Positions 52,871-60,839 of a stretch of 64,000 bases of DNA are shown one piece after another. The notes under the pieces are model-generated. The model saw only the letters and a program-made list of their open reading frames with translations. It ran no database searches and was not told the DNA's origin. The stretch's first letter is position 1. The number at the start of each line of letters is the position of its first letter. Location: assembly GCA_029850555.1 (NCBI GenBank), contig JARCRS010000031.1, positions 85,833 through 149,832 on the forward strand, read 5' to 3'. The position numbers were made by a program, and so were the translations under genes. The stretch is from an archaeon (lineage in GTDB: Archaea > Thermoproteota > Nitrososphaeria > Nitrososphaerales > CADDZS01).

Positions 52871-53266
52871 ATGGAACGGGGAAGTTCTACGAGTAGTCTG
52901 CCTGGTCCGGCAAACAGTGTTAAAGTGAGAGTTTTCAGAATTTCGAGCGTTACTGATCCAGACACTGGAAAGCCTGGCAAGAGCATCGAGTTAGTCCAAG
53001 TGAAGCAAAGACAGCAGCAGCCATTCTTTGGCGGTGGTTTTGGAGGTGGCGCGGGAGAATCAGATATGGTACGGAATATTATTTCTCAATTTCAGTCCAT
53101 GGGTTTGCCCATCGGGCCGAACCCGGCCGGCAGCCCGAAGCTAAATCTCTTCTTGTCCGAAAGTGAGTATGATCTTCTTGGCGTTCGTTTTGAAGTGAAC
53201 GAAGTTTATGACATGATTCTGAAAGACGGGGCCATACGATTTTCAAAGCCATCAGAGGGTGTCTAG
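52871..53266 (+). CDS. hypothetical protein with Gly-rich linker
   Basis: A 131-residue protein. An N-terminal strand pair (SVKVRVFRISSV ... KSIELVQVKQR) is followed by Gln/Gly-rich FFGGGFGGGAGES (about residues 55-67), a helix with MVRNIISQFQSMGL and a C-terminal LNLFLSESEYDLLGVRFEVNEVYDM segment. Slight resemblance to arcadin-1 of crenarchaeal actin operons is noted but too weak to name. ATG 52871 preferred over the adjacent TTG. Confidence 0.55.
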   Translation: MERGSSTSSLPGPANSVKVRVFRISSVTDPDTGKPGKSIELVQVKQRQQQPFFGGGFGGGAGESDMVRNIISQFQSMGLPIGPNPAGSPKLNLFLSESEYDLLGVRFEVNEVYDMILKDGAIRFSKPSEGV

Positions 53267-53393
53267 ACGTCCGACCCAAAGATAGAATGAGGAAGGCCAT
53301 GATCGTCTGGCCAAGCTGTTTCGTTTGCCTTATACCAAGCTTGTCCGAAAGAACATAGAACCCTAGTCAACGTGTAATGTTTCAAGTTCCCCT

Positions 53394-53499
53394 GCGAGGT
53401 TAGTCTAGCCTGGTTAGGACGGAGGCTTCCCAAGCTCTTGCTGAATCTCAACCGAGTCAGAAAGAGCCTCTGACGCGGGTCCGAATCCCGCACCTCGCA
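53394..53499 (+). tRNA. tRNA-Gly (CCC) with one intron; integration site
   Basis: Acceptor GCGAGGT / ACCTCGC pairs over 7 bp with A73. D arm GTC...GAC, anticodon stem GAGGC / GCCTC, loop T-T-CCC-A, T arm GCGGG-TCCGAAT-CCCGC. A 32-nt intron at 53433-53464 sits at position 37/38. CCA is not encoded. A tyrosine recombinase gene starts 114 nt downstream, so the 3' half of this tRNA is the probable attachment site of the element that follows. Confidence 0.92.
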
Positions 53500-53612
53500 C
53501 TCCCGTTACAGGTCTGAATGTATTAATAGCAGGGCCTTCGACTACGACTCTACAAGGCGTTTAGGACACGGCCAGACTCGAGAAGGAATCGAAGAAAAAG
53601 TATCTCTCGCTC

Positions 53613-55043
53613 TTGCTTTCGGATGTAAATTTCAATCGCTGGTACACCAATCTCTCGAAAGGGAGCTTGATTGCTGCAGATATCCGCCTGCGTTCTCTCG
53701 GCCGGTTCTGCGAAATGATCGGCAAGACACCCAAGGAATACGCGGCGCTTCCCCAGGTGGAAATGGAAGATATCGCCCAGGACTATCTTGACAAACTCGA
53801 ATCTTCGAAAAATCCAAAGACCGAGGCCCCATATTCTCCAGGCTATCTTTCAAACTGCCTTGATGCTATTCGTTCTTGGGCTGAGTGGAACCGTAAGTCT
53901 TTCCAGAGGACGATCAAGATTTCAAGCCCTAACAGAACGCCTACCCTAGAGGAGGAGAGAGCCCCCACTTCCGACGAGCTTCGAAGAGTTCTCTACAGCG
54001 ACGCGACCTCTCTTCGCACTCGAGCAAGCATCGCGCTGATCGCCTTTGCAGGGATGCGCCCTGAGGTGCAGGGAGACTATCGCGGGCTCGAAGGCTTGCG
54101 AATAAAGGATTTCCCTGAACTCGAAATCAAAGACGGCAAAGTGAGTTTCAAGAAGATCCCTACGATGGTCGTTATTCGCGAGGAAATATCGAAGATCAGA
54201 AAACAGTACCTCACTTTTTTGAATGAAGAAGGATGCGAGGTAATCAAGGAATATCTTGAGCGAAGGATGCAGGATGGCGAAAAGCTGGGTCCAAACTCTG
54301 CCGTTATTGCCGCGTTCAAAAATCAGAAAGGCAGGCAGGTAAACTTTGGCATTGAAGACAATTCTCCTTTTCTCGCTACGTCCAAGATCTCGGAGGCAAT
54401 TCGCGAATCCATGCGGAAGTCAGGCTTGCCCTGGAGGCCCTACGTCTGGCGCGTGTATTTTGACACCGCTCTCCTTGTGGCTGAAGGAAAGGGGCTAATC
54501 TCGCACGCTTTTCAGCAGTTTGTCATGGGGCACTCGGGCGACGTTGAAAGGACCTACACCCTTTCAAAACACAGGCTTCCTGAGCAAGTGCTCGAGGATC
54601 TGAGACGGGCCGTAAAGAGAACCTCACAGTTCCTTGAAACCAGGCGTCCCAAGGACTCCGACACTGAGATGCTAAAGATGCTGAGGGAAGGCCTCCTATC
54701 TCTTTCCAAAAGATGGAGCCCGGAGGAAATCCAAAAACTTGAGCTCGCCAGCATGAGTAATGAGGAATTTTTCAAACTCCTTCAGAGCAGGCAGCGGCTA
54801 GTGCCATTGCCAGTACCAGAGATTACCGGGGGATCACAGCTTGCGTCGCCGATTCAACCCGATGGAGGATTTCCAATAGCGAGCAGCGATAATTCAATTA
54901 GGGCAGCCCAGCAGGGCGGGCGAAGACACACGGCGATTCCCATAAGCGAGCTCGAGTCTTTTCTCGCGTCAGGCTGCAAGTACGTCGATAAGTATACGAC
55001 CGAGGAAGGAAAATCGATGGCGATAGTCGAAATCTCATTCTGA
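53613..55043 (+). CDS. tyrosine recombinase (archaeal integrase)
   Basis: A 476-residue tyrosine recombinase. SAM-like N-terminal core-binding domain (about residues 1-105), catalytic domain (about 115-345): first arginine in AFAGMRPEVQG, then WRPYVWRVYFDT where the usual HxxR box reads YVWR, then MGHSGDVERTYTL with His and the nucleophilic tyrosine. A C-terminal part ends SELESFLASGCKYV..., like the accessory domain of archaeal element integrases. TTG start; coding-like sequence continues 16 codons upstream to a stop without a start codon. Its position fits an intact, unsplit integrase. Confidence 0.88.
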   Translation: MLSDVNFNRWYTNLSKGSLIAADIRLRSLGRFCEMIGKTPKEYAALPQVEMEDIAQDYLDKLESSKNPKTEAPYSPGYLSNCLDAIRSWAEWNRKSFQRTIKISSPNRTPTLEEERAPTSDELRRVLYSDATSLRTRASIALIAFAGMRPEVQGDYRGLEGLRIKDFPELEIKDGKVSFKKIPTMVVIREEISKIRKQYLTFLNEEGCEVIKEYLERRMQDGEKLGPNSAVIAAFKNQKGRQVNFGIEDNSPFLATSKISEAIRESMRKSGLPWRPYVWRVYFDTALLVAEGKGLISHAFQQFVMGHSGDVERTYTLSKHRLPEQVLEDLRRAVKRTSQFLETRRPKDSDTEMLKMLREGLLSLSKRWSPEEIQKLELASMSNEEFFKLLQSRQRLVPLPVPEITGGSQLASPIQPDGGFPIASSDNSIRAAQQGGRRHTAIPISELESFLASGCKYVDKYTTEEGKSMAIVEISF

Positions 55044-55073
55044 GGTGAGACAGATTCTTCCATCATTTTGTCT

Positions 55074-55286
55074 TTATTTGCTTTGAAGAACGGCTTTGGT
55101 CAGAAGAGAATTGATAAGTTCCTTTTCTTCTGTCAGGTATCTCATAGTGTCCATCAAGTTGTTTGCATTTAGAAGAAATCTTCTAGGATCCCAGATATCT
55201 ATCACTTCGCTTGGCCCTTCTCGAAAGAGATCTACTTCGCATATTGGAAAAGATCCGAGTACTTGATCAACTCGTACCACTTTCAC
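55074..55286 (-). CDS. small hypothetical protein, element operon
   Basis: A 70-residue protein, mixed strand and helix, no family recognised. Its ATG overlaps the stop of the upstream minus-strand gene by 4 nt, so it is translated as the last member of a three-gene operon (55872 to 55074). Convergent with the integrase. Confidence 0.55.
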   Translation of the reverse strand: MKVVRVDQVLGSFPICEVDLFREGPSEVIDIWDPRRFLLNANNLMDTMRYLTEEKELINSLLTKAVLQSK

Positions 55287-55510
55287 AGGAGATCCGAGCC
55301 TAGAAACATTCTTTCGAAACTTCTTTTTTTATTCCTCGTCTTCTTTTTTTCGTCTTTGAGTTTTCTTGTTGAAATCCAGAGCTGATATTCTTGTTCAAGC
55401 CTGAACTTCCTTGTTCTGACTCGATTGCCCTCTTTGATTGAAATCTTCATGAGCTCTTTCAAAGCTGGAAATTCCTTACACTCGCTAAGCTTGAGTTCTG
55501 CTATTGGCAT
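55283..55510 (-). CDS. small basic hypothetical protein
   Basis: A 75-residue protein with many Lys/Arg and Glu residues in a predicted long helix (about residues 30-65); possibly nucleic-acid binding. No family recognised. Middle gene of the 55.1-55.9 kb operon, overlapping its downstream neighbour by 4 nt. Confidence 0.5.
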   Translation of the reverse strand: MPIAELKLSECKEFPALKELMKISIKEGNRVRTRKFRLEQEYQLWISTRKLKDEKKKTRNKKRSFERMFLGSDLL

Positions 55511-55530
55511 ATTCTCAATATCAGCTTAGG

Positions 55531-55872
55531 TTAGACTTCTACGCATCCAAGCTTTTCGCAGACCAGTTCGACCAGATTTGCGTCCGAGAACAAGAGCTCA
55601 TTGTTGGAATAGTTCCCAAAGTCTGCACGGATCGTGCGACCAAGGTGATAGAGGAGCTGCTCTTCGACGGTTGACTTTACGCCGAGAGCTTCGAATTTGA
55701 GGAAAACCACCAAAACCTCCGGCAGCGAGACCTCGATTTTGACCTTCGTAGCCAGGGCTTTTTTCACGTCTTCGTTTGACGGCATCTCAGGTATCTTGAT
55801 TTCTTCCGCAATGTTTCGAATTTCTTCCACTTGCATTTTGAAAATTCTTTCCTCGAAAGTCGCGGCCCTCAT
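55531..55872 (-). CDS. hypothetical protein, first gene of small operon
   Basis: A 113-residue protein. Helical N-terminus (RIFKMQVEEIRNIAEEI), then KVKIEVSLPEVLVVFLKFEALGV (in part) with a beta-helix pattern reminiscent of small ribbon-helix proteins, but no clear CopG motif. Acidic overall. ATG 55872. The conserved feel of STVEEQLLYHLG suggests a dimerising DNA-binding protein; tentative. Confidence 0.5.
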   Translation of the reverse strand: MRAATFEERIFKMQVEEIRNIAEEIKIPEMPSNEDVKKALATKVKIEVSLPEVLVVFLKFEALGVKSTVEEQLLYHLGRTIRADFGNYSNNELLFSDANLVELVCEKLGCVEV

Positions 55873-56053
55873 TCAAAAAGCAATCGATTGTCGATCTTGC
55901 TGCGCGTGAATCACGGTGAAGCAACGTGAGCCAACGTCCTTCACTTGTGCCCTAAGGGATTTCCGTGAAGCTTAGTCCACTCGTTCTATATTGAACTCGT
56001 CGAAGCCGCACAAACTTTACTCTTCAAGTAGAGTCGTCTTCGATCTTAGAAGC

Positions 56054-56251
56054 ATGCAAAGAACATCATACGCGATCTATGTCACCCGTCAGGGAAAACT
56101 TCGCATCTACAAAGCTGCTCGCAAATCCAAAGCTCTCGCTATCTTCCGCAAGAAATCGATCAAGCCAGGCGTCGTACAACTCTTTCACATGAAATACTTT
56201 GGGCGTGGCGGCTACATCGCCGATTCAATAAGGATCAACAGGACAAAGTGA
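56054..56251 (+). CDS. small basic protein
   Basis: A 65-residue, very basic protein (15 Lys/Arg), strand-rich, beginning MQRTSYAIYVTRQGKLRIYK. Could be a DNA-binding element protein. ATG 56054 chosen because a TATA-like TTCTATATT near 55984 leaves too little room for the TTG at 55991. Divergent from the preceding operon. Confidence 0.5.
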   Translation: MQRTSYAIYVTRQGKLRIYKAARKSKALAIFRKKSIKPGVVQLFHMKYFGRGGYIADSIRINRTK

Positions 56252-56262
56252 TGACAATGCGA

Positions 56263-56712
56263 TCAGACCGAGGAACTCTTCAACGAATCGACAGCCTGAT
56301 ACCCAAAAACGACACATGCAATCACGATGACTACGACAGAAAAAACGTAAGCGCCTCCAAGTGCATTTGGACGAAAAATAATTAGCAGGATAGCGAGCGT
56401 GGACGCAAAGAAGGCGAGGTATCCGATTTGAATTGGGATAAGAGATTTTCTAAATCTTATCATGTTCTCAAAGATAATCCGATCGACAAAGTACTTTTGA
56501 GTATCTTCAGTCTGCCTGACCAATCCCATCGTTTGGAGCTTCTTCAAATGATATGAAGCAACGGACGTAGAACTTAAGTGCAGTCCGTTTTGTACATCGT
56601 GGATTCCCTGCGGCTCACCGATTCTGTAAAGATAACGATAGACTTTGAGTGTTGTTCCGCTTAGATTATTAGAGAAAGAACGAGAATTGACCTTGTCTTT
56701 ACCTCCGGTCAT
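56263..56712 (-). CDS. membrane-anchored winged-helix regulator
   Basis: A 149-residue protein: N-terminal winged helix-turn-helix (about residues 18-72; TLKVYRYLYRIGEPQGIHDV then the recognition helix region STSVASYHLKKLQTMGLV), followed by two transmembrane helices (about residues 93-113 and 119-138). Such ArsR-like regulators tethered to the membrane are common in archaea. Probably senses a membrane signal; the divergent secreted-protein gene at 56889 is a candidate target. Confidence 0.75.
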   Translation of the reverse strand: MTGGKDKVNSRSFSNNLSGTTLKVYRYLYRIGEPQGIHDVQNGLHLSSTSVASYHLKKLQTMGLVRQTEDTQKYFVDRIIFENMIRFRKSLIPIQIGYLAFFASTLAILLIIFRPNALGGAYVFSVVVIVIACVVFGYQAVDSLKSSSV

Positions 56713-56888
56713 CTAGTGAAGGCCCCACTCCTTTCTATCAAACTATCAGCAGGAAAATCGTCCCGTGCTAAAAATGCAATGTCATTCTAAAAGTAGAATG
56801 ACATATTCTACTTCATTTCTGATCGAAAGGAAACGTAGCACTAAATATTGGCAGCTACAATATGCACGTGGCGAGTCCGGAAGATATC

Positions 56889-57557
56889 ATGTCTGGATAT
56901 GGAAAGCAAATTATTTTGACTGTATCCATAGCCGTAGTCATCGCGGTTGGCCTCGGACTAGGCGTGTATTATATACTCCCTCAATTAGGGAGAACAAATT
57001 CCTCGACAACAAGTAGTACTACGGGCTCTGGTTCTACCTCTAATACGACAAGCGTAACCACACCTAATCTTGGGCCCTGTTCGACTTCTTACCAGGGTGG
57101 AGGGAGCTTTTACGTCAACGAAAGCTCAAATCTTGATCTTTGCGTTGAATTCTACTACTACAACTCAGGGAGTCCGATAAATGTTATCCCGACTGATCAA
57201 CTGACAATACAAGCGTACAACAGCAGTCTTGACGCCAGAAATGCAATCTCAAACTTTACTGTGACAGCGAGTCCATCAAACTTCCAGATAGGAGGTTCAT
57301 CAAACGAAAATGAAGGCATTGCAGTCGAGTATCAAATTCACGCAAATGCAATCTCGAATGGAACTTACGTTCTAAACCTTGGCTGGCTTCTTCCTCAGCA
57401 GCAAGAATGCACGTTTGAATTTAGCCTCGTTGTCGGAAATGGGATTCCCAATTACACAGCGAATTTGATTGGACATTGTGTTACAGCCTCAGGTTCTTCC
57501 AACTTCCCGTACCCCCCAAACATATTATTTGCCGAAGTTGTTAGTTACCAGGGATAA
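56889..57557 (+). CDS. secreted or membrane-anchored hypothetical protein
   Basis: A 222-residue protein with one N-terminal hydrophobic segment (about residues 8-29), a Ser/Thr/Gly-rich linker (about 33-52) and a beta-rich extracytoplasmic domain with many N-x-S/T sequons and four cysteines. No family recognised. ATG 56889 is preferred over ATG 56862, because TAAATATT at 56842-56849 suggests transcription starts after the latter. Divergent from the membrane-anchored regulator. Confidence 0.6.
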   Translation: MSGYGKQIILTVSIAVVIAVGLGLGVYYILPQLGRTNSSTTSSTTGSGSTSNTTSVTTPNLGPCSTSYQGGGSFYVNESSNLDLCVEFYYYNSGSPINVIPTDQLTIQAYNSSLDARNAISNFTVTASPSNFQIGGSSNENEGIAVEYQIHANAISNGTYVLNLGWLLPQQQECTFEFSLVVGNGIPNYTANLIGHCVTASGSSNFPYPPNILFAEVVSYQG

Positions 57558-57582
57558 TCCTCACTGCATCAATCGCCGTAGT

Positions 57583-57771
57583 TCAGTACTTCCAGTTTTG
57601 CTCTTGCTGTTTTTCTTTCCTGAGCTCGAGGGAATATTTCATGATCGCTTTTCTGACGTAGTTGGATTTGGAAGTCGCAACCCCCGACTCCACGGCCTCG
57701 GCGTAAGCCTGGAGCACAATTTCCTCCTCCCTGTCGCTGAGGCACGTGTGCCACCACTTGGTTCGTCTCAT
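57583..57771 (-). CDS. CopG-like ribbon-helix-helix protein A
   Basis: A 62-residue protein starting MRRTKWWHTCLSDREEEIV. The later helix pair (AVESG..KSNYVRKAIMKYSLELRKEK) matches the ribbon-helix-helix pattern, and the protein aligns with the next gene over this part, so the two are paralogues. The frame continues upstream of this ATG, but this start leaves a 10-nt gap to the preceding gene. Last gene of a six-gene minus-strand cassette. Probably a small DNA-binding regulator. Confidence 0.55.
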   Translation of the reverse strand: MRRTKWWHTCLSDREEEIVLQAYAEAVESGVATSKSNYVRKAIMKYSLELRKEKQQEQNWKY

Positions 57772-57781
57772 AGCTGCTTCG

Positions 57782-58027
57782 TTAATATCTCCAGGAGGAC
57801 GACGAGGCAGAATCAGCCGGCGTTTGGTTTTTCTCCTGCTTCTTGAATTGCAAAGCATATTCTACTACGGCCCGTCTGATAAAGTCAGCTCGATCTTTGA
57901 TCTGACCGCTCTCTACAGCGAAATTCACCGCTTCGCAGATGGTTTGATACTGCGTCTTCGTTACACGGCTTCGAATCTCTACGCAGTAAGTTTCTCTTCG
58001 GAGCTTTGGTAGCTCTTCCATCATCAT
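57782..58027 (-). CDS. CopG-like ribbon-helix-helix protein B
   Basis: An 81-residue protein, paralogue of the downstream 62-residue protein. A beta strand (TYCVEIRSRVT, about residues 13-23) precedes two helices (KTQYQTICEAVNFAVESG and RADFIRRAVVEYALQFKK), the ribbon-helix-helix layout. C-terminal tail Ser-rich. Overlaps the upstream gene by 4 nt (ATGA). Likely a repressor of the element. Confidence 0.6.
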   Translation of the reverse strand: MMMEELPKLRRETYCVEIRSRVTKTQYQTICEAVNFAVESGQIKDRADFIRRAVVEYALQFKKQEKNQTPADSASSSSWRY

Positions 58028-58239
58028 GAAAACTGCTTCACTCGCTCAAAAACGAGCCTCTGCAGAGTCCCACGCCCGCTCAAAAGTGAATGCGCGCGTG
58101 GGGAACAACTCTGCATCGCCTTACTCATCGCTGGTCGCTTGTAAGCATAAGAAAAAAGAAAGGACCCTTTTTTCCAAACCGGCCCCTTCTGAGTAATCCC
58201 AGATCCCGATGAAGAAGAATCAAGATGCTGGCTCAGCAT
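58024..58239 (-). CDS. small hypothetical protein, element cassette
   Basis: A 71-residue protein, Ser/Gly-rich N-terminus, no motif recognised. Support comes from position: its start lies 2 nt after the upstream stop and its end overlaps the next gene by 4 nt, as in a compact cassette. Confidence 0.4.
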   Translation of the reverse strand: MLSQHLDSSSSGSGITQKGPVWKKGSFLFSYAYKRPAMSKAMQSCSPRAHSLLSGRGTLQRLVFERVKQFS

Positions 58240-58241
58240 AA

Positions 58242-58421
58242 TTACCGTCTCCGCCCTGGCAAGAGATTCATAGAGCCGATCGCTCGCAATTCTCGAATGA
58301 TTTGCTCGTCGGAATCGGAGAACGATGCGCTCTGCGGATCAATCTGAATCTTGAGGAGATTCTTTCGTTGGAGGCCCTGCCTTAGTTGTACAACCAAAAA
58401 GCATGGCTCTTCGGTGCTCAT
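58242..58421 (-). CDS. small hypothetical protein, element cassette
   Basis: A 59-residue protein reading MSTEEPCFLVVQLRQGLQRK and ending NLLPGRRR. A beta strand followed by a helix around SDSDEQIIRELRAIG (about residues 37-51) suggests a compact fold. Starts 13 nt after the upstream gene and stops 2 nt before the next. No family recognised. Confidence 0.5.
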   Translation of the reverse strand: MSTEEPCFLVVQLRQGLQRKNLLKIQIDPQSASFSDSDEQIIRELRAIGSMNLLPGRRR

Positions 58422-58434
58422 TGTAGTAAATCAC

Positions 58435-58989
58435 TTACGCGACTTTGACGAGTCCTTGCCGTGCAAAGCTCGCGGCTTTTTCAGCTTCACGTTGCGCGTA
58501 CTCTTTCTCGACTTTTTCTTTCGCTTCGTGTTTGTCGCGCTCGATTGATTCCTGCATGCGCCTACGATACGTCGGATTGTTCTCTTTGATTTCAGGATGA
58601 AGCTGGAAGGACATGATATGGAGGTACCAATCCCGAATCCGCCTCGTAGGATGCTCTGAACAGGTATAGACCAGGCCTTCTTCATCTTCAACAAGAGAAT
58701 CCAGCAAATCGCCGTGAGGAAGCGATTGCCTCTTCTTTTGCCTCAGCTCTTCAAGTTTGAGTTTGTTTTCCGCTTCGAGATCAAGGATCTTTTTGTCGAT
58801 TTTCTCGATTTCGGTTCTTCGCGATGCGATAGCCGCATTCAAATCGCTCTTGTCTTGAAACTGCGCCTTGCGAGCAATGAGCCTTTGAAGCTCGGAGACT
58901 TCCCGCTCGCGTTTCATCTTCGCGTCAAGCACGGGATCGTTAGAATGTCGTTCTATTTGGAGGACTTCTTTGATCTCGGGCACTTTCAA
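58435..58989 (-). CDS. coiled-coil hypothetical protein
   Basis: A 184-residue protein, mostly charged helix; a long coiled coil runs from about residue 17 to 90 (heptads through RREREVSELQRLIARK and KIDKKILDLEAENKLKLEEL). A short segment YTCSEHPTRRIRDWYLHIMS (about residues 109-128) is the only non-repetitive part and its Cys and His may bind metal. The C-terminus is again helical and Ala/Glu/Lys-rich. No family recognised. Overlaps its upstream neighbour by 4 nt. Confidence 0.6.
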   Translation of the reverse strand: MKVPEIKEVLQIERHSNDPVLDAKMKREREVSELQRLIARKAQFQDKSDLNAAIASRRTEIEKIDKKILDLEAENKLKLEELRQKKRQSLPHGDLLDSLVEDEEGLVYTCSEHPTRRIRDWYLHIMSFQLHPEIKENNPTYRRRMQESIERDKHEAKEKVEKEYAQREAEKAASFARQGLVKVA

Positions 58990-59339
58990 TCTACCCCATC
59001 GGATTTTGCTTTCTTTAGGACCAAAGGCCCTGAGTTCGTAATCGCCGTGGGACTCATGCCGAGCCCTGGATTCAATTTTTCAGGATCCATCTCCACGGAC
59101 TGAGAACGGAGCGGCTCGACAAAATTCTTGTTCGAGATTCTCACCGCGGATTTTGCGGCGTACTGTTGATCGGATGCGGCGGGCTTGGATGCTTTTGGCA
59201 ATCCAGAATTAAGATCGGTATCCCCCATTGCCGCATCTTGAAGATGAGGGATTCTTTTCGTTTGGACGGTTGGCTGCCTGGCTTGCAAAAATTGAGCCAG
59301 CGAAGCGGGTCTCTTGCTATTAGTTTGTGTTTCAGTCAT
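58986..59339 (-). CDS. hypothetical disordered protein, first gene of cassette
   Basis: A 117-residue protein, low in hydrophobics and rich in Ser, Pro, Gln and Asn, probably largely disordered; the start MTETQTNSKRPASLAQFL may form a helix. No family recognised. It opens a six-gene minus-strand cassette (59339 to 57583) and overlaps the next gene by 4 nt. Confidence 0.55.
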   Translation of the reverse strand: MTETQTNSKRPASLAQFLQARQPTVQTKRIPHLQDAAMGDTDLNSGLPKASKPAASDQQYAAKSAVRISNKNFVEPLRSQSVEMDPEKLNPGLGMSPTAITNSGPLVLKKAKSDGVD

Positions 59340-59649
59340 GACTTGAATTCACTGTAATGATAGTTCGCAGTTGGAGAAAGGACTCTCGGGCGAAAGGGCT
59401 AAGAATTAGGGCGTTTTGACGGATGCTCTGCATTTGTGAGGCGTTGAACTCTTTGGAATTGATACGCGTGATTGCGCTTGGACTGGACTGCGATGTGTGC
59501 AAGCTGTCTATTGCGACACATGGTTACAAAGGCTTTCGGCTTGCATGGAGTCCAAATCCATCCACAAGCTGCTCTGTGATCCTTCGTTCGCCTCGAAGAA
59601 TTGAATGGCAATTGAACGGTTTAATTCTAACGTAATCAAAAGCTGCCGC
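59340..59649. other. divergent intergenic region inside element
   Basis: About 310 bases between the leftward cassette and a rightward zinc-ribbon gene, probably holding promoters for both. Short frames on the minus strand lack motifs. No clear repeats found. Confidence 0.45.
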
Positions 59650-59787
59650 ATGCAGCAAGGAGAGCTTCACTGCCCGGTTTGCAAGTCGAACGCCGACCTG
59701 AGGGAGTCGGTCGAGAGAGAAGGATCCTTTCACTGCATGAACTGCGGTGCCTCGTTCACGATTCAAGAGTTCGAAAGGGAAGCCTGA
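59650..59787 (+). CDS. small zinc-ribbon protein
   Basis: A 45-residue protein with CPVC (about residues 8-11) and CMNCG (about residues 29-33), a zinc ribbon, and an acidic C-terminus. ATG 59650. It is one of the few plus-strand genes in this part of the element. Small zinc ribbons are common in archaeal viruses and plasmids; role unknown. Confidence 0.6.
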   Translation: MQQGELHCPVCKSNADLRESVEREGSFHCMNCGASFTIQEFEREA

Positions 59788-59848
59788 TCTGATTCCTAGG
59801 CCTAGGCTTGAAGCAAAGCAAAGAAAAAAAGAGGAGGGATGGAGCAGT

Positions 59849-60097
59849 CTATTCCTCAGGTGGATTCTGCCCCGTATACATCTTGAGTTTGCGAAAGAGG
59901 CCCTGCTCGCTGCCGAGAATGACGACCTCTCCGCTGTTCGCCTCGAGACTCTTTTTCGGGAGATACTCTGCGCTCACGTGGAAATTCCTTGGGAGCTTCC
60001 AGGTCGAGCCGTTGACCGAGATCTTTCGGATTCCCGTTGCTTCATCGTAGATGAGGGATACTTCTTTCGCTTCCTCTATCGTCGCTGTGGATGACAT
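59849..60097 (-). CDS. small beta-rich hypothetical protein
   Basis: An 82-residue protein with alternating strands (EVSLIYDEATGIRKISVNGS, GEVVILGSE), no recognised family. ATG 60097. Convergent with the zinc-ribbon gene; follows a small basic frame 41 nt upstream on the same strand. Confidence 0.5.
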   Translation of the reverse strand: MSSTATIEEAKEVSLIYDEATGIRKISVNGSTWKLPRNFHVSAEYLPKKSLEANSGEVVILGSEQGLFRKLKMYTGQNPPEE

Positions 60098-60138
60098 GGA
60101 AAAAGCTTCAAAATTCTCACGGCCTTAAGGTTTGTCGG

Positions 60139-60285
60139 CTAGATCGTGATTGATTTGCCGCTTTCTGGATCTGTCACGAGAACGGCGATTCTTATTTCAG
60201 GCTCTTGCTTGACTGGTTTTGATTTCTTTGATTTTTGATTTGAGGTCAAGGGCTTTCTCAACAGAATCTGTGGCGAGAATCGCAT
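60139..60285 (-). CDS. very small basic protein
   Basis: A 48-codon frame, MRFSPQILLRKPLT then a Lys/Ser/Gln-rich stretch and EIRIAVLVTDPESGKSITI, ending in a strand-turn-strand pattern like the next protein. Too short for certainty; supported by composition and by sitting between same-strand genes. Confidence 0.4.
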   Translation of the reverse strand: MRFSPQILLRKPLTSNQKSKKSKPVKQEPEIRIAVLVTDPESGKSITI

Positions 60286-60518
60286 TTAGTCCTTGGACAC
60301 CACGCCTTCAGGTTCGTGGTGTAGGGCCTTCAAGAGGCGTTAGCTTAGCTTAGGGCACTGAAGGCCTGCTTCATAGTAAAATGTGGCACGTCGAAAAACT
60401 GCTTTCCGCAACAATGGCTTTGAAAACAAGCCAAGGCTAATAATTTCCTTAAGGCGTGGTTACGAGATGGTAGGTAAGGAGTACTATAGGTGGAGGATGA
60501 TGGGGGTACCAATGGTCA
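60286..60518. promoter_or_regulatory. noncoding region with inverted repeats
   Basis: A 233-bp gap between minus-strand gene groups. CACCACG-N10-CGTGGTG (60298-60321) is a perfect 7-bp inverted repeat, and GGCCTTCA (60327-60334) is mirrored by TGAAGGCC (60361-60368). TTAGCTTAGCTTAGGG (about 60341-60356) is a short direct repeat between those arms. Candidate operator, promoter or replication origin region of the element. Confidence 0.45.
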
Positions 60519-60836
60519 CTATTTCGTAACCGCATTTCCCTGGTTCTTCCTGGGAAACAGCCTCAAAAATCGTATCCCCTTGTCCGTGATATGAAAGACG
60601 GTCTTCTTTCCCGCGATGTTCTGTTCCTTCTTTGAAAGCCAGCCGAGCTCTACGAGCAGTCGCAAGTAGGCGGCTAGATCCCTCCGATTGCTTACCGGCG
60701 ACCCCAGGAGAAAAGAGTAGCTCGCCATCGAGAACTTGTCGTCCATCCTCGCTTTTCGAATCTCTTCCAAAAGTTCCTTAATTGTGAACAAGGAAGGCCT
60801 CCGCATTATCGGCTTTTGTTTTGTCTTTTCTGCCAT
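60519..60836 (-). CDS. winged-helix protein A (element paralogue)
   Basis: A 105-residue protein with a winged-helix layout: SLFTIKELLEEIRKAR, then SNRRDLAAYLRLLVELGWLSK and the wing VFHITDKGIRFLRLFPRK. It is clearly paralogous to the next gene upstream (shared SLFT...LL...I, YLxLLxELxW and T..GxxFLxLFP). Probably a DNA-binding regulator of the element. ATG 60836, 3 nt after the paralogue. Confidence 0.68.
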   Translation of the reverse strand: MAEKTKQKPIMRRPSLFTIKELLEEIRKARMDDKFSMASYSFLLGSPVSNRRDLAAYLRLLVELGWLSKKEQNIAGKKTVFHITDKGIRFLRLFPRKNQGNAVTK

Positions 60837-60839
60837 AAA

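Noticed and set aside
52871..53266. Protein as arcadin-1 of a crenactin operon
   Set aside because: Only vague strand similarity; no actin homologue or other arcadin gene is nearby.
59399..59611. Minus-strand 70-codon frame upstream of the cassette
   Set aside because: Lies in the divergent promoter region, with no motif and no junction overlap of the kind seen between neighbouring genes.
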